64,000 nt of DNA. Origin: Xanthobacteraceae bacterium (GTDB lineage Bacteria > Pseudomonadota > Alphaproteobacteria > Rhizobiales > Xanthobacteraceae). Location of the stretch: assembly GCA_029239875.1 (NCBI GenBank), contig JARBUD010000011.1, positions 1 to 64,000 of the forward strand, read 5' to 3'. Made by a program: the position numbers and the translations under genes. A model generated the notes under the pieces. The model saw only the letters and a list, made by a program, of their open reading frames with translations. It had not been told where the DNA came from and did no database searches. Position 1 is the first letter of the stretch; each line of letters opens with the position of its first letter. Positions 53,858 to 64,000 of this stretch are shown piece after piece.

Positions 53858-53949
53858 CGTCATCCCAGACGGCCGCAGGCCGATCCGGGATCGCGTCGTA
53901 ATTGGGGAGCGATCCCGGCTCTCCGGCTTCGCCTCGGCCGGGATGACGA
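53858..53949. repeat. Palindromic intergenic repeat, family B, copy 2
   Basis: GCGTCATCCCAGACGGCC ... GGCCGGGATGACGAC, about 92 bases. It is the reverse complement in layout of copy 1 at 3995-4090 and stands immediately before a family C element. Confidence 0.75.
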
Positions 53950-53960
53950 CTTTAGAAGGC

Positions 53961-54050
53961 TTGTCATGGCCGGACTTGATCCGGCCATCCACGTCTTCCA
54001 CCTGCACCCTGTCCCAAGTCGTGGATCCCCGGGCCAAGCCCGGGGATGAC
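53961..54050. repeat. Palindromic intergenic repeat, family C, copy 2
   Basis: TTGTCATGGCCGGACTTGAT ... GGGCCAAGCCCGGGGATGAC, about 90 bases, the reverse complement in layout of copy 1 at 36261-36349. Copies B2 and C2 lie only 11 bases apart after glcB. Confidence 0.75.
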
Positions 54051-54222
54051 TAGGCGAAGAGTGTTAGCCTCGCACGCCGTCTGGTCGCGCTTTCCGCCAC
54101 AGTCGCTCCACCATCGCACCTCTGGAACGTGCACTTCTGCGCGCCTGGACGTGGACGGGCGTGCGCAGCGCTCCCATAATACCTGCCGCAAGGTCACATT
54201 CCCGGCGCAAATGCCGGATGTA

Positions 54223-54242
54223 GTTGAGGAAATTTCCTCAAC
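54223..54242. promoter_or_regulatory. Perfect 20-base palindrome before a membrane-protein operon
   Basis: GTTGAGGAAATTTCCTCAAC is fully self-complementary and sits 27 bases before the ATG at 54269. A dimeric regulator operator in the promoter or 5' UTR is the simplest reading; a hairpin in the 5' UTR is possible. No regulator is adjacent. Confidence 0.55.
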
Positions 54243-54268
54243 TCCGCCTTCCTGTCAGGGGCATTCCC

Positions 54269-55555
54269 ATGACTTCAGCGCTGCGTGCCGGCGTGGCCGG
54301 GCTCGACGTCACCATGCGCATCACGCTCGGTGTCCTCGCGCTCGCCTCCGGCGTCTACACCTATCTCGGCGTGCGCGACCTGCTCGACGGCGCGCCGGTC
54401 ATGACCTTCTTCGCCGCGCTGATCTATTCGACAGCGGTGTCGGTGGCGATCTACGCCTTCTGGACCATGCTCATGCAGTTCCTGCCGCATGTGCGGGACG
54501 TGATGAGCCGGATCTGGCTGTTCGGCGCCATGGTGCTCGGCTCGCTGATGATCGTCGCCATGTCCTCCTGGCTCAACGCGGCGGCGCTGGCCGGCGCGGC
54601 GGCGATCGAGCAGCACCTCGCCGTCACGCTGCAGGACTACACCCGCGACCTCGATCGCGCGCATAACCGCGCGCTCGGGGCTCAGAGCCTGCTGCCCGAC
54701 ATCCAGCTCGCCTCCTCGCGCTTCGCCCGCCTCGCCGAAGCCGAGCGCTCCGGTGCGCTCACCGGCACCGGCGGCTCGGGCACGGTGGTGCAGCTTCTCA
54801 CCCAGATGTCCAACCAGCTGGACGACCTAGGCCGGCAGCTGGTGGAGAGCGGCGAGCGCACCGGCCAGCTCTACAAGGACGGCAGCGCCCAGATCGCCAG
54901 GATGCGCGAGCTGGTTTCCGGCTCGGGGCCGATCAAGGAACGCTCGGACGCCTTCGGCGCCGAGGCGCTGCGCCTCGTCGGCACCATCGCCGCGCTGGAG
55001 CAGTCCTCCATGGCGCCGGCGGTCAAGCGCGCGGCCGACGACATGGGCCGCGGCTTCATCGCCCCCGCCGCCGACGGGCGCACCGCCGATCTCGCCGGCC
55101 GGCAGAACGCGGTGGTCGGCAATGTCGAGAAGGCGGTGGCGGTGCAGGCCCGCGCTCTGTCGCAGGCGGCGGACGGCATCATCGGCGACGGGCCGGTGCA
55201 GCCCGCGCGCTTCCAGCCGCTCTCCACCGCCGAAGCGGTGCTGCGCTATGCCGGCGACTTCCTGCCGAGCTGGGCCGGCGCCATCTCCATCGACCTCCTG
55301 CCCGCCGTGCTGGTGCTGGCGCTCTGCGTCGTCCACGCAGCCATCCGCCGCGAGGACCAGCCGGCCGACGCCGAGACGATGACGGCGGCGCAGTTGATCA
55401 CCGCCATGCGGCTGCTGCGTGAGGTGAAGAGCGAGGAAGGCCAGAGGCCCGGCAAGGAGGAGGACGACGACGAACTCAACCCGGACATCGCCGCCGCGCT
55501 CGCCGCCTCCACCGTCACGCCGCTGCAGCCCGGGCGCGGCGCCAAGAAGGAGTGA
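54269..55555 (+). CDS. Membrane protein of unknown function
   Basis: A 428-residue inner-membrane protein I do not recognise. Spans lie near residues 15-35, 45-68 and 82-103, then a long, mostly helical periplasmic or cytoplasmic part (about 110-345; ATLQDYTRDLDRAHNRALGA-like, VVQLLTQMSNQLDDLGRQLV), a fourth span (about 348-370) and an acidic, charged tail (EEDDDELNPDIAAALAAS). The ATG at 54269 is used; a TTG at 54224 would place the start inside the palindrome. It precedes a ClpP-fold protein by 3 bases, so the two form an operon. Confidence 0.75.
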   Translation: MTSALRAGVAGLDVTMRITLGVLALASGVYTYLGVRDLLDGAPVMTFFAALIYSTAVSVAIYAFWTMLMQFLPHVRDVMSRIWLFGAMVLGSLMIVAMSSWLNAAALAGAAAIEQHLAVTLQDYTRDLDRAHNRALGAQSLLPDIQLASSRFARLAEAERSGALTGTGGSGTVVQLLTQMSNQLDDLGRQLVESGERTGQLYKDGSAQIARMRELVSGSGPIKERSDAFGAEALRLVGTIAALEQSSMAPAVKRAADDMGRGFIAPAADGRTADLAGRQNAVVGNVEKAVAVQARALSQAADGIIGDGPVQPARFQPLSTAEAVLRYAGDFLPSWAGAISIDLLPAVLVLALCVVHAAIRREDQPADAETMTAAQLITAMRLLREVKSEEGQRPGKEEDDDELNPDIAAALAASTVTPLQPGRGAKKE

Positions 55556-55558
55556 GCC

Positions 55559-56347
55559 ATGAGCGAGGCCGCCCGCGCTCCCGCCCCGCTCTGGCGCCGG
55601 CTGCTCGGCACAAGGCCGGACGAGACGCTGCTGCGCACGCTGTTCCGCAGCCTCGTTCTGCTCACCGCCGTCGTACTGGTGTGGGACGTCTATGAGCGTA
55701 TGAATGCTCCTCCCGCGCCCGCCGAGCTGCTGCTGCCCGGCGAGACGCCGGAGGTCGAGCCGTTCCTGCCCTCCTCCCGCCCCGGCGTCGATCCCGCGCA
55801 AGAGGAACGCACCCGCCCCGCGCCCAGCGCCGACATGCGCGGGCCGATGCGAATCGAGCTCGTCGCCGACGGGCGGCTGGAGGCGACCGGCACCATCACG
55901 CCCGGCACCGCCGATCGCTTCGCGACCGAGATCGGCAAGCGCGGCGCCTATGTGAAGACCGTGGTGCTCAACTCGCCCGGCGGCTCGGTGCAGGACGCGC
56001 TCGCCATGGGCCGGCTGATCCGCGAGAGGGGTTTTGCCACCGAGGTCGGCGCGGAAGCCTATTGCGCCTCCTCCTGCCCGCTGGTCTTCGCCGGCGGCAA
56101 GGAGCGCATCGCCAGGAAGGGCGCCTCGATCGGCGTGCACCAGGTGTTCGCCATCTCCTCGGCCGGCGCCAGCACCGATACCGGCATGGCCAGCGCCCAG
56201 CGCGTCTCGGCCGAATGCCAGCGCTACCTCGTCGCCATGGGCGTCGATCCGCGCGTGTGGATCCACGCCATGGAGACGCCGCCGTCGAGGCTGTTCTATT
56301 TCTCGCCGGCCGAGCTGACCGACCTGAAGCTGGCGACGAAGAACTAG
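55559..56347 (+). CDS. Membrane-anchored periplasmic ClpP/SppA-like protein
   Basis: A 262-residue protein with an N-terminal membrane anchor (about 28-45; LFRSLVLLTAVVLVWDVYE) and a proline-rich linker (about 50-90). A ClpP/crotonase-fold domain follows (VVLNSPGGSVQDALAMGRLI, then GAEAYCASSCPLVFAGGKER with a candidate Ser, and GASIGVHQVFAIS with a candidate His). This is the periplasmic serine protease-like family related to SppA/ClpP. Its operon partner is the membrane protein directly upstream (stop to start 3 bases). Substrate unknown. The last bases overlap the convergent nitroreductase by 4. Confidence 0.72.
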   Translation: MSEAARAPAPLWRRLLGTRPDETLLRTLFRSLVLLTAVVLVWDVYERMNAPPAPAELLLPGETPEVEPFLPSSRPGVDPAQEERTRPAPSADMRGPMRIELVADGRLEATGTITPGTADRFATEIGKRGAYVKTVVLNSPGGSVQDALAMGRLIRERGFATEVGAEAYCASSCPLVFAGGKERIARKGASIGVHQVFAISSAGASTDTGMASAQRVSAECQRYLVAMGVDPRVWIHAMETPPSRLFYFSPAELTDLKLATKN

Positions 56348-56955
56348 TCGCGCTTCGTCCAGCGCGTCACCAGCGCCTCGACCTCCGGGCGCGGGCGCTC
56401 CATGGGCGGCTCTTTCGCGGTGCCTATATGGACGATGCCGGCGACGCGCTCGCCCTCACTGATGCCGATGATGCGCAGTGCCGCCTCATTGGTCGCCGCC
56501 CAGCCAGTGACCCAAATGCCGTGGAAGCCCAGCGCCTCGACGCCGTGCAGCAGGTTGAGGCACACGGCGCCGGCCGACATCTCCTGCTCGACGACCGGGA
56601 TCATCGTCTCGCGGTTCGGCCGGCTCACCACCACGACCGCCAGCGGCGCTGGGAACAGCCGTGACATGATGCCGGCGAATTTCTCGCGCTTCTCCGGCGC
56701 CATATCGGGATTGCCGGCGCGATAGGCCTGCGCCAGCAGCGCGCCGATCTCCGCCCGCGCGTCGCCCTCGATCAGGATGAAGCGCCATGGCACCAGCATC
56801 GCATGGTCCGGCACGCGGGCGGCGATGGTCAGCAGCCGCCGCACCTCGTCGGGAGACGGACCGGGCTCGGAAAGCCCCGCGGCGGCTACCGAGCGGCGGG
56901 TCTCCAGCGCCGCGAGCAGTTCGGCGCGCGGCGGGCGGCGGGTGGGTGCGGACAT
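56344..56955 (-). CDS. Nitroreductase-family FMN oxidoreductase (YdjA-like)
   Basis: A 203-residue flavin-dependent reductase. The FMN phosphate-binding ETRRSVAAAG is at about 18-27, then PSPDEVRRLLTIAARVPDHA and MLVPWRFILIEGDARAEIGA. The C-terminal part GIVHIGTAKEPPMERPRP is typical of the YdjA-like branch. Electron acceptor unknown. The stop overlaps the convergent ClpP-like gene by 4 bases. Confidence 0.88.
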   Translation of the reverse strand: MSAPTRRPPRAELLAALETRRSVAAAGLSEPGPSPDEVRRLLTIAARVPDHAMLVPWRFILIEGDARAEIGALLAQAYRAGNPDMAPEKREKFAGIMSRLFPAPLAVVVVSRPNRETMIPVVEQEMSAGAVCLNLLHGVEALGFHGIWVTGWAATNEAALRIIGISEGERVAGIVHIGTAKEPPMERPRPEVEALVTRWTKRD

Positions 56956-57118
56956 CGGCGAGCCTTCCGGATGGATGCCCGCGCCCTATATCGGAGGCAG
57001 CCGATAAATTCACCCCGTCGCGTAATCGGGGGCGACGTCGCGGCCGTTTTGGTCGACAATATCCCAATCGCGCCCGATACGACGCCATCCATAAACGGGC
57101 GCACCCAAGGAGCAGAAC

Positions 57119-57439
57119 ATGAGCATGAACGGCGAAGTCCCGGTCCGCGACAACCGCGTGGCCGACCGCTTCGAGATCGAGCAGGACGGCCACCTCGCCA
57201 TCGCGCAGTACATCCTCGCGCCGGACCACATCATCTTCACCCACACCGAAGTGCCGCCGGAGCTGGGCGGCAAGGGCCTCGCCACCCGCCTCGTCGAGGC
57301 CGGCCTCGCCAGCGCCCGCCAGCGCGGCCTGTCGGTGATCCCGCGCTGCTCGGTGTTCGGCCGCTACATGATGAAGCACCCCGAGACGCACGACCTGATG
57401 GCGCCGGAAATCCGCGCCACGCTCGGCCTGCCGGTCTGA
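57119..57439 (+). CDS. YjdJ-like GNAT acetyltransferase
   Basis: A 106-residue minimal GNAT-fold protein of the YjdJ type. Visible are VADRFEIEQDGHLAIAQYIL, the VPPELGGKGLATRLVEAGLA acetyl-CoA loop, and the RCSVFGRYMMKHPETHDL end. AAGGAG precedes the ATG. Substrate unknown; such small members may acetylate proteins or small amines. Confidence 0.88.
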   Translation: MSMNGEVPVRDNRVADRFEIEQDGHLAIAQYILAPDHIIFTHTEVPPELGGKGLATRLVEAGLASARQRGLSVIPRCSVFGRYMMKHPETHDLMAPEIRATLGLPV

Positions 57440-57456
57440 GGATTCTCCTGACAGAC

Positions 57457-57562
57457 CTCATCCTGAGGTGCGAGCGGAGCGAGCCTCGAAGGATGGTCCG
57501 CCGGGCGCGCCCGGACGAGCATCCTTCGAGGCCCGGCCGATGGCCGGGCACCTCAGGATGAC
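57457..57562. repeat. Palindromic intergenic repeat, family A, copy 3
   Basis: CTCATCCTGAGGTGCGAGC ... GGGCACCTCAGGATGAC, about 106 bases, between the YjdJ-like gene and ftsK. Nearly the same design and length as copies 1 and 2. Confidence 0.8.
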
Positions 57563-57680
57563 GATCTTCTGGCGGCACGGGAATTCCGATAACCGGGGAG
57601 ACGACGGACCGTAGCAACGACGCCACAGGCGGGGGAAAACCCGCTGCTCCATACCGTTCATTAACGCTGTGCTCCTAACC

Positions 57681-60356
<2,676 letters not shown>

Positions 60357-60378
60357 GGCGCCGCCTGGTTCCATCCTC

Positions 60379-60411
60379 CCTCATCCCCGGGCTTGACCCG
60401 GGGATCCAGCC
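60379..60411. repeat. Palindromic intergenic repeat, family C, half copy 3
   Basis: CTCATCCCCGGGCTTGACCC and CGGGGATCCAG, only the left arm pair of family C, directly before a family A variant. Confidence 0.6.
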
Positions 60412-60433
60412 TTTCGGCCTGCCCCGCAACGCA

Positions 60434-60513
60434 ACGTCATCCTGAGGTGCGAGCCCACGGGTCTTGCCTTCGGCAAGCCCGAGGACAGGCTTCGCGAGCC
60501 TCGAAGGATGAGG
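60434..60513. repeat. Palindromic intergenic repeat, family A variant with inserted hairpin, copy 4
   Basis: The left arm CGTCATCCTGAGGTGCGAGC and right arm GAGCCTCGAAGGATGAGG flank an insert that itself folds (GTCTTGCC-TTC-GGCAAGCCC). The usual right half (CTTCGAGGCCCGG...) is missing, so it is a composite of A with another small hairpin. Confidence 0.65.
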
Positions 60514-60540
60514 TTGATCTACCCAGCGTCAGCCCCGCCG

Positions 60541-62040
60541 CTACAGCGACTGCTGGAAGTGGAAGACATTGTTCGGATCGACCGCGAGCTTCACCTGCAT
60601 GAGGCGGTCGAGATTGGTGCCGTAATAGCGCCGGCGCCAGTCGCCGAGCGCCGGGTCGGGGAAGTTCACGAAGGCGCCTCGCCCGCCATGGCCGCCCAGC
60701 GTGGCAAAGAGATCGTCCTGCCACTCGAAGGCCCGGCGCGTCACCTCGGGGCGCAGATTGTCGTCCTCGCTCCAGTTCGCCCCGACCACCGCCAGCCAGC
60801 GCGTCTGGCGATGCACGAAGGCGGTCTCGTCCGGCGCCTTCTCGTTGATCCGCCCGCCGGTCTGGAAGAAGAACAGCGAGCTCTGCGCGCCGGTGCCGGG
60901 CCATTGCTGCAGCCGCTGGAACGAGGCCTCCAGGAAGGCGGCCGTGGGCGCCGCCGCCAGGAAGGCGGAGCGCTCGCGGTACCAGCCCGGCTCGCCGGCC
61001 TCGACGAGGAAGTCCTGCCCCTCCCAATAGGGCAGCTGCTTGATGTCGGCGAAGTCGGGCGCCGCCACGGCGTAAACCGGAGCGAGCAGGCGGATCAGTT
61101 CGTCCGGACTGCCGGCGAACTGCCCGAGCAACGTGACCGGCACCTGCCGGCCCTTCTGCACCAGCGCCGGCGTCACGCCGCCCAGCGCGATGCGCGAGCC
61201 GAAGGAGAGCGGCGCCATCTCGGCGGCGGTGAACAGCGCCTTGGCGATGTCGAGCGTCCTGTCGCGCCAGACAATGCGGAAGACGGTGAGCCGCTCGTCG
61301 GCCGGCACGGTGCGCAGGGTGAAGGCGGTGCTGACGCCGAAGATGCCGCCCCCGCCGCCACGCAACGCCCAGAACAGCTCCGGCTCCTTCTCCGCCGAGA
61401 CGTCGCGCACCCGGCCGTCGGCGGTGACGATCTGGGCGCCCGTGAGCAGGTCGCAGCCGACGCCGAGCCGGCGCATGTTGAAGCCGATGCCCCCGCCGAG
61501 CAGGAAGCCGGCGACACCCACGGACGGGCAGCGGCCATGGGTGATCATCCGCCCCGCCTCGCGCAGCGCGGCGTAGACCTCGTGGTTGAGCGCGCCCGCC
61601 TCGACCCGCACCTGGCCGGTGGCAGCGTCGTAGTCGATGCCGTTCATCGGCGAGAGGTCGATCACCAAGCCGCGGCTGGAGGAATAGCCGCCATAGGAAT
61701 GCCCGCCGCCGCGCAGGGCGAAGGGCACGTCGTAGTCGCGGCACCAGCGCAGCACGTCCGCCACCATCTGCGGCGAGGCGCAGGGCGCGATGCCCTCCGG
61801 GCGGATGTGGCGGTAGCGCAGATTATTGGGCAGCGCCTCATTGGCGAAGCGGGCGTCGGTCGGCCGCAGCAGCGCGCCATCGGTCAGACGGTTCAGGCTG
61901 TCCCAGCGATCCGGCGCCGGCGCCAGCGGAGCGGAGGTCGTCGCCTCCTCGGCAAGGCCTGGGCCGACCAGCGCCGCACCGGCGCTCGCCGCGCCGCCGA
62001 CCAGCAAGGCGCGACGGCTGAACGCCCCCGAACGATGCAT
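60541..62040 (-). CDS. Tat-exported FAD-binding oxidoreductase (BBE type), probably bicovalent flavin
   Basis: A 499-residue VAO/PCMH-type flavoprotein. The start at 62040 has a GGGGAAGG ribosome site and gives a Tat leader (GAFSRRALLVGGAASAGAAL). The FAD domain shows RGGGHSYGGYSS with His114 and GRCPSVGVAGFLLGGG with Cys171, the two sites used for bicovalent flavin attachment in berberine-bridge-like and sugar oxidases. The C-terminal BBE segment is RRYYGTNLDRLMQVKLAVDP. It probably oxidises a sugar, alcohol or similar hydroxyl group in the periplasm. Substrate not told by sequence. Confidence 0.86.
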   Translation of the reverse strand: MHRSGAFSRRALLVGGAASAGAALVGPGLAEEATTSAPLAPAPDRWDSLNRLTDGALLRPTDARFANEALPNNLRYRHIRPEGIAPCASPQMVADVLRWCRDYDVPFALRGGGHSYGGYSSSRGLVIDLSPMNGIDYDAATGQVRVEAGALNHEVYAALREAGRMITHGRCPSVGVAGFLLGGGIGFNMRRLGVGCDLLTGAQIVTADGRVRDVSAEKEPELFWALRGGGGGIFGVSTAFTLRTVPADERLTVFRIVWRDRTLDIAKALFTAAEMAPLSFGSRIALGGVTPALVQKGRQVPVTLLGQFAGSPDELIRLLAPVYAVAAPDFADIKQLPYWEGQDFLVEAGEPGWYRERSAFLAAAPTAAFLEASFQRLQQWPGTGAQSSLFFFQTGGRINEKAPDETAFVHRQTRWLAVVGANWSEDDNLRPEVTRRAFEWQDDLFATLGGHGGRGAFVNFPDPALGDWRRRYYGTNLDRLMQVKLAVDPNNVFHFQQSL

Positions 62041-62116
62041 CCTTCCCCCCAATGCGAACCGGCCGGTACCGGCCTGCCGCATCTTCCCGCTTCATCGGTG
62101 GCGGGACAATGGGGGA

Positions 62117-62482
62117 TCAGGACATCAACGCCGCCCAGACCGACAGCAGGGCGCCCATGGCGATGACCGCTCCCAGCAGCATGAAGGCCGCCCGCCGGTT
62201 GCGCCGGCGCCCGCCGGGCCAGGGCGTCGGCGCCTTTCCGGGCAAGGTGTCCGGCGCCTGCCCGTCATAGGAGCGGGAGCGCTCGTCGGTCACCGCCGGC
62301 CCGCGGCGCGCATCGCCGCCGATCTCGGCCGCGTGGGCGCGTGCGATGTCCTCGGGCGTAGGCGGCGTGCCGGCGGCCTCGTCGTCGGTGCCGAGCGGCG
62401 CGGCGGCGGGATCGTGGAACGGCACCTTGTCGCCGGTGCGGCCCCGGTTGATGTCCTCGCGCAGGCGGTCAACGGTCGGCAT
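62117..62482 (-). CDS. Small single-span membrane protein of unknown function
   Basis: A 121-residue protein with a charged, disordered N-terminal part (about 1-93) and one C-terminal membrane span (about 97-119; [20 protein letters not shown]) after an Arg-rich anchor (GGRRRNRRA). No family recognised. It overlaps the end of the MgtC-family gene by 14 bases, so the two are co-transcribed. Confidence 0.65.
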   Translation of the reverse strand: MPTVDRLREDINRGRTGDKVPFHDPAAAPLGTDDEAAGTPPTPEDIARAHAAEIGGDARRGPAVTDERSRSYDGQAPDTLPGKAPTPWPGGRRRNRRAAFMLLGAVIAMGALLSVWAALMS

Positions 62483-63002
62483 GTGTCGTCCCTCTTCCTT
62501 CCGGCTGCGGATGCCGGTTCTCGTCCGAGACCCGCGGCCTCGGCTTCCGAGCCCGGCGCTCGATCACCCTCTCGAGCGGGTTCACCACCACCAGCAGCAC
62601 CAGCGTGATGACCACGCCGAGCAGGATCAGGTGCCAGTCGCCCAGCGCGCAGGCGATGCCCAGCGCCGCCGTTACCCACACCGTCGCGGCCGTCGTCAGG
62701 CCGTGCACCTCCAGCGCCTCCGGGTCGCGCAGCACGACCCCGGCGCCGATGAAGCCGACCCCGGTGAGCACGCCCTGCAGGATGCCCTGCACCACGCGGC
62801 TCATGGCGTCGGCGTGGTGGGCGAGGTCGGTGACGCGGATCGCCGCCAGCGACACCAACGTCGCCCCCATGCAGACCAGGCCGAGCGTGCGCATGCCCGT
62901 CGGCTTGCCCTTCAGGTCGCGGTTGATGCCGATCACCATGCCGATGACGGCGGCGGCGGTCAGGCGCAGCAGCGCGTCGACGTCGGCATCGGTCAGGGTC
63001 AT
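62469..63002 (-). CDS. MgtC/SapB-family membrane protein
   Basis: A 177-residue MgtC/SapB protein with about five spans. The conserved core is visible: [20 protein letters not shown] at about 15-34, [20 protein letters not shown], the [20 protein letters not shown] stretch, and [21 protein letters not shown] basic tail follows. The ATG at 63002 is favoured (GAGGG upstream) over a GTG at 63008. Family members affect magnesium homeostasis or virulence; the role here is open. Confidence 0.9.
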   Translation of the reverse strand: MTLTDADVDALLRLTAAAVIGMVIGINRDLKGKPTGMRTLGLVCMGATLVSLAAIRVTDLAHHADAMSRVVQGILQGVLTGVGFIGAGVVLRDPEALEVHGLTTAATVWVTAALGIACALGDWHLILLGVVITLVLLVVVNPLERVIERRARKPRPRVSDENRHPQPEGRGTTHADR

Positions 63003-63158
63003 CGTCACCCTCGCGCTCAGCCGCCGGATACCGGCGGCCTACCCCGGTCAACGAGCGAAGCCGGGCCGGGTTCCCGGACGGCACCCCGCACCTGCCCCTT
63101 TTCGCGGCGCGCCGGGGGTATTAGGTATGGCCCACCCTCACGCCCGAAAGGTCCGGCC

Positions 63159-64000
63159 ATGCAGCCTTCCGTCTCCTATCCCGACGTCCTTCTGTTCATC
63201 GACGGCCAGTGGCGCGAGGGGCGCGGGCATGACGGCGGCGCCGCCAGCCAGCCGATCGTCAACCCGGCGACGGAGGAGGTCATCGGCACGCTGGCGCATG
63301 CGAGCCGCGCCGATCTCGACGAAGCGCTCGCCGCCGCCGAGAAGGGCTTCGCCACCTGGCGCCACGTCGCGCCGCACGAGCGCTACAAGCTGATGCGCAA
63401 GGCGGCCGAGATCCTGCGCGAGCGGACCGAGGACATCGCCCGCATCATGACGATGGAGCAGGGCAAGCCGCTCCCCGAGGCGCGCATGGAGACCCAGGCC
63501 GCCGCCGACATCATCGACTGGTTCGCCGAGGAGGCCCGCCGCCAGTATGGCCGGCTGATCCCCGCCCGCGCGGCGGGCGTGCAGCAGATCGTCCACCGCG
63601 AGCCGGTCGGCGTGGTCGCCGCCTTCACGCCGTGGAACTTCCCGATCAACCAGGCGGTGCGCAAGTGCTCCGCCGCGCTCGCCGCCGGCTGCTCGATCAT
63701 CCTGAAGGGCCCGGAGGAGACGCCGGCGAGCTGCGCCGCGCTGATCAAGGCCTATGAGGATGCGGGCATCCCCAAGGGCGTCGTCAACCTCGTCTTCGGC
63801 GTGCCGGCGGAAATCTCGAGCTACCTGATCCCGCATCCGATCGTGAAGAAGGTCACCTTCACCGGCTCGACCGTGGTGGGCAAGCAGCTCGCCGCGCTCG
63901 CCGGCGCGCATATGAAGCGCGTCACCATGGAGCTCGGCGGCCATGCCCCGGCCGTGGTGTTCGAGGACGCCGACGTCGAGGTGGCGGTGAAGCTGCTCTC
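63159..64000 (+). CDS. NAD(P)-dependent aldehyde dehydrogenase (partial, runs off window end)
   Basis: The visible 280 residues from ATG 63159 start [20 protein letters not shown]. They include [60 protein letters not shown] (NAD-binding), the Lys in [14 protein letters not shown], and [18 protein letters not shown] with [20 protein letters not shown] (catalytic Glu region). The catalytic Cys is outside the window. The pattern is that of succinate-semialdehyde or related dehydrogenases. Confidence 0.92.
   Translation, partial: MQPSVSYPDVLLFIDGQWREGRGHDGGAASQPIVNPATEEVIGTLAHASRADLDEALAAAEKGFATWRHVAPHERYKLMRKAAEILRERTEDIARIMTMEQGKPLPEARMETQAAADIIDWFAEEARRQYGRLIPARAAGVQQIVHREPVGVVAAFTPWNFPINQAVRKCSAALAAGCSIILKGPEETPASCAALIKAYEDAGIPKGVVNLVFGVPAEISSYLIPHPIVKKVTFTGSTVVGKQLAALAGAHMKRVTMELGGHAPAVVFEDADVEVAVKLL

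Noticed and set aside
54224-54268. TTG start extending the membrane-protein gene upstream
   Set aside because: It would place the start inside a perfect 20-base palindrome and adds no conserved residues.

Overview
The window is a GC-rich, tightly packed stretch of bacterial chromosome. Its genes suggest a Hyphomicrobiales alphaproteobacterium, probably close to Xanthobacteraceae (Ancylobacter/Starkeya type). The evidence is SmoEFGK-type polyol uptake genes with a SorC regulator, a ScfR-type regulator beside glyoxylate-shunt genes, Ku/LigD, and the palindromic intergenic repeats with TCATCCTGAGGTGC or TCATCCC arms common in that order. This placement is inference from gene content. I saw no rRNA, tRNA, CRISPR array, insertion sequence or integrase.

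Region 1 (1-5995, minus strand) is a polyol/sugar-alcohol uptake unit: HAD phosphatase, SorC regulator, binding protein SmoE, permeases SmoF and SmoG, and ATPase SmoK, cut by the window start. Matching TGAGC-N4-GCTCA palindromes lie before both smoE and the HAD gene, so the SorC protein probably controls both units. Region 2 (6026-12300, minus) is the TamA-TamB envelope assembly pair.

Region 3 (12865-33574, plus) is the most unusual part: 17 nearly contiguous genes encoding a contractile phage-tail-like injection apparatus without head, packaging, lysis, integrase or regulator genes. Recognisable parts are sheath, tube, a U-like adaptor, a plug-like protein, a fused hub-spike, a PAAR tip, a gp25 wedge, a J wedge, a giant tail-I-like protein carrying LamG, M15-like, Ig-like and YVTN beta-propeller modules, and three fibre-like proteins. 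Two proteins of about 1000 residues occupy the tape-measure position. They share a Y-x-IPSY motif near the N terminus and end in different nuclease-like domains (PD-(D/E)XK-like and HNH/His-Me-finger-like). They are the best candidates for effectors carried in the tube. No AAA+ ATPase, LysM adaptor or immunity gene is visible, so this matches neither a standard eCIS, a T6SS nor an R-type tailocin.

Region 4 (33587-36879, minus) is an envelope methionine-sulfoxide repair cluster: MsrA, a DipZ-like CcdA-thioredoxin fusion with an unusual NPAMM repeat linker, and Tat-exported MsrB. Region 5 (37103-43355) holds nicotinamidase, two SDRs, DUF1330, Ohr, a YghU-like glutathione transferase and a ClC-CBS channel. 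Region 6 (43494-47690) is a non-homologous end-joining cassette, Ku-LigD-Ku, with the second Ku convergent.

Region 7 (47951-53831) is the glyoxylate shunt: a ScfR/RamB-type regulator, a small unknown gene, isocitrate lyase and malate synthase G, with palindromes in the upstream regions. Region 8 (54269-64000) has a two-gene operon for a membrane protein and a periplasmic ClpP-fold protein, a nitroreductase, a YjdJ-like acetyltransferase, a second-type FtsK lacking membrane spans, a Tat-exported FAD oxidoreductase, a small membrane protein with an MgtC-family protein, and the start of an aldehyde dehydrogenase. Three families of palindromic repeats (called A, B and C here) recur between the housekeeping genes.
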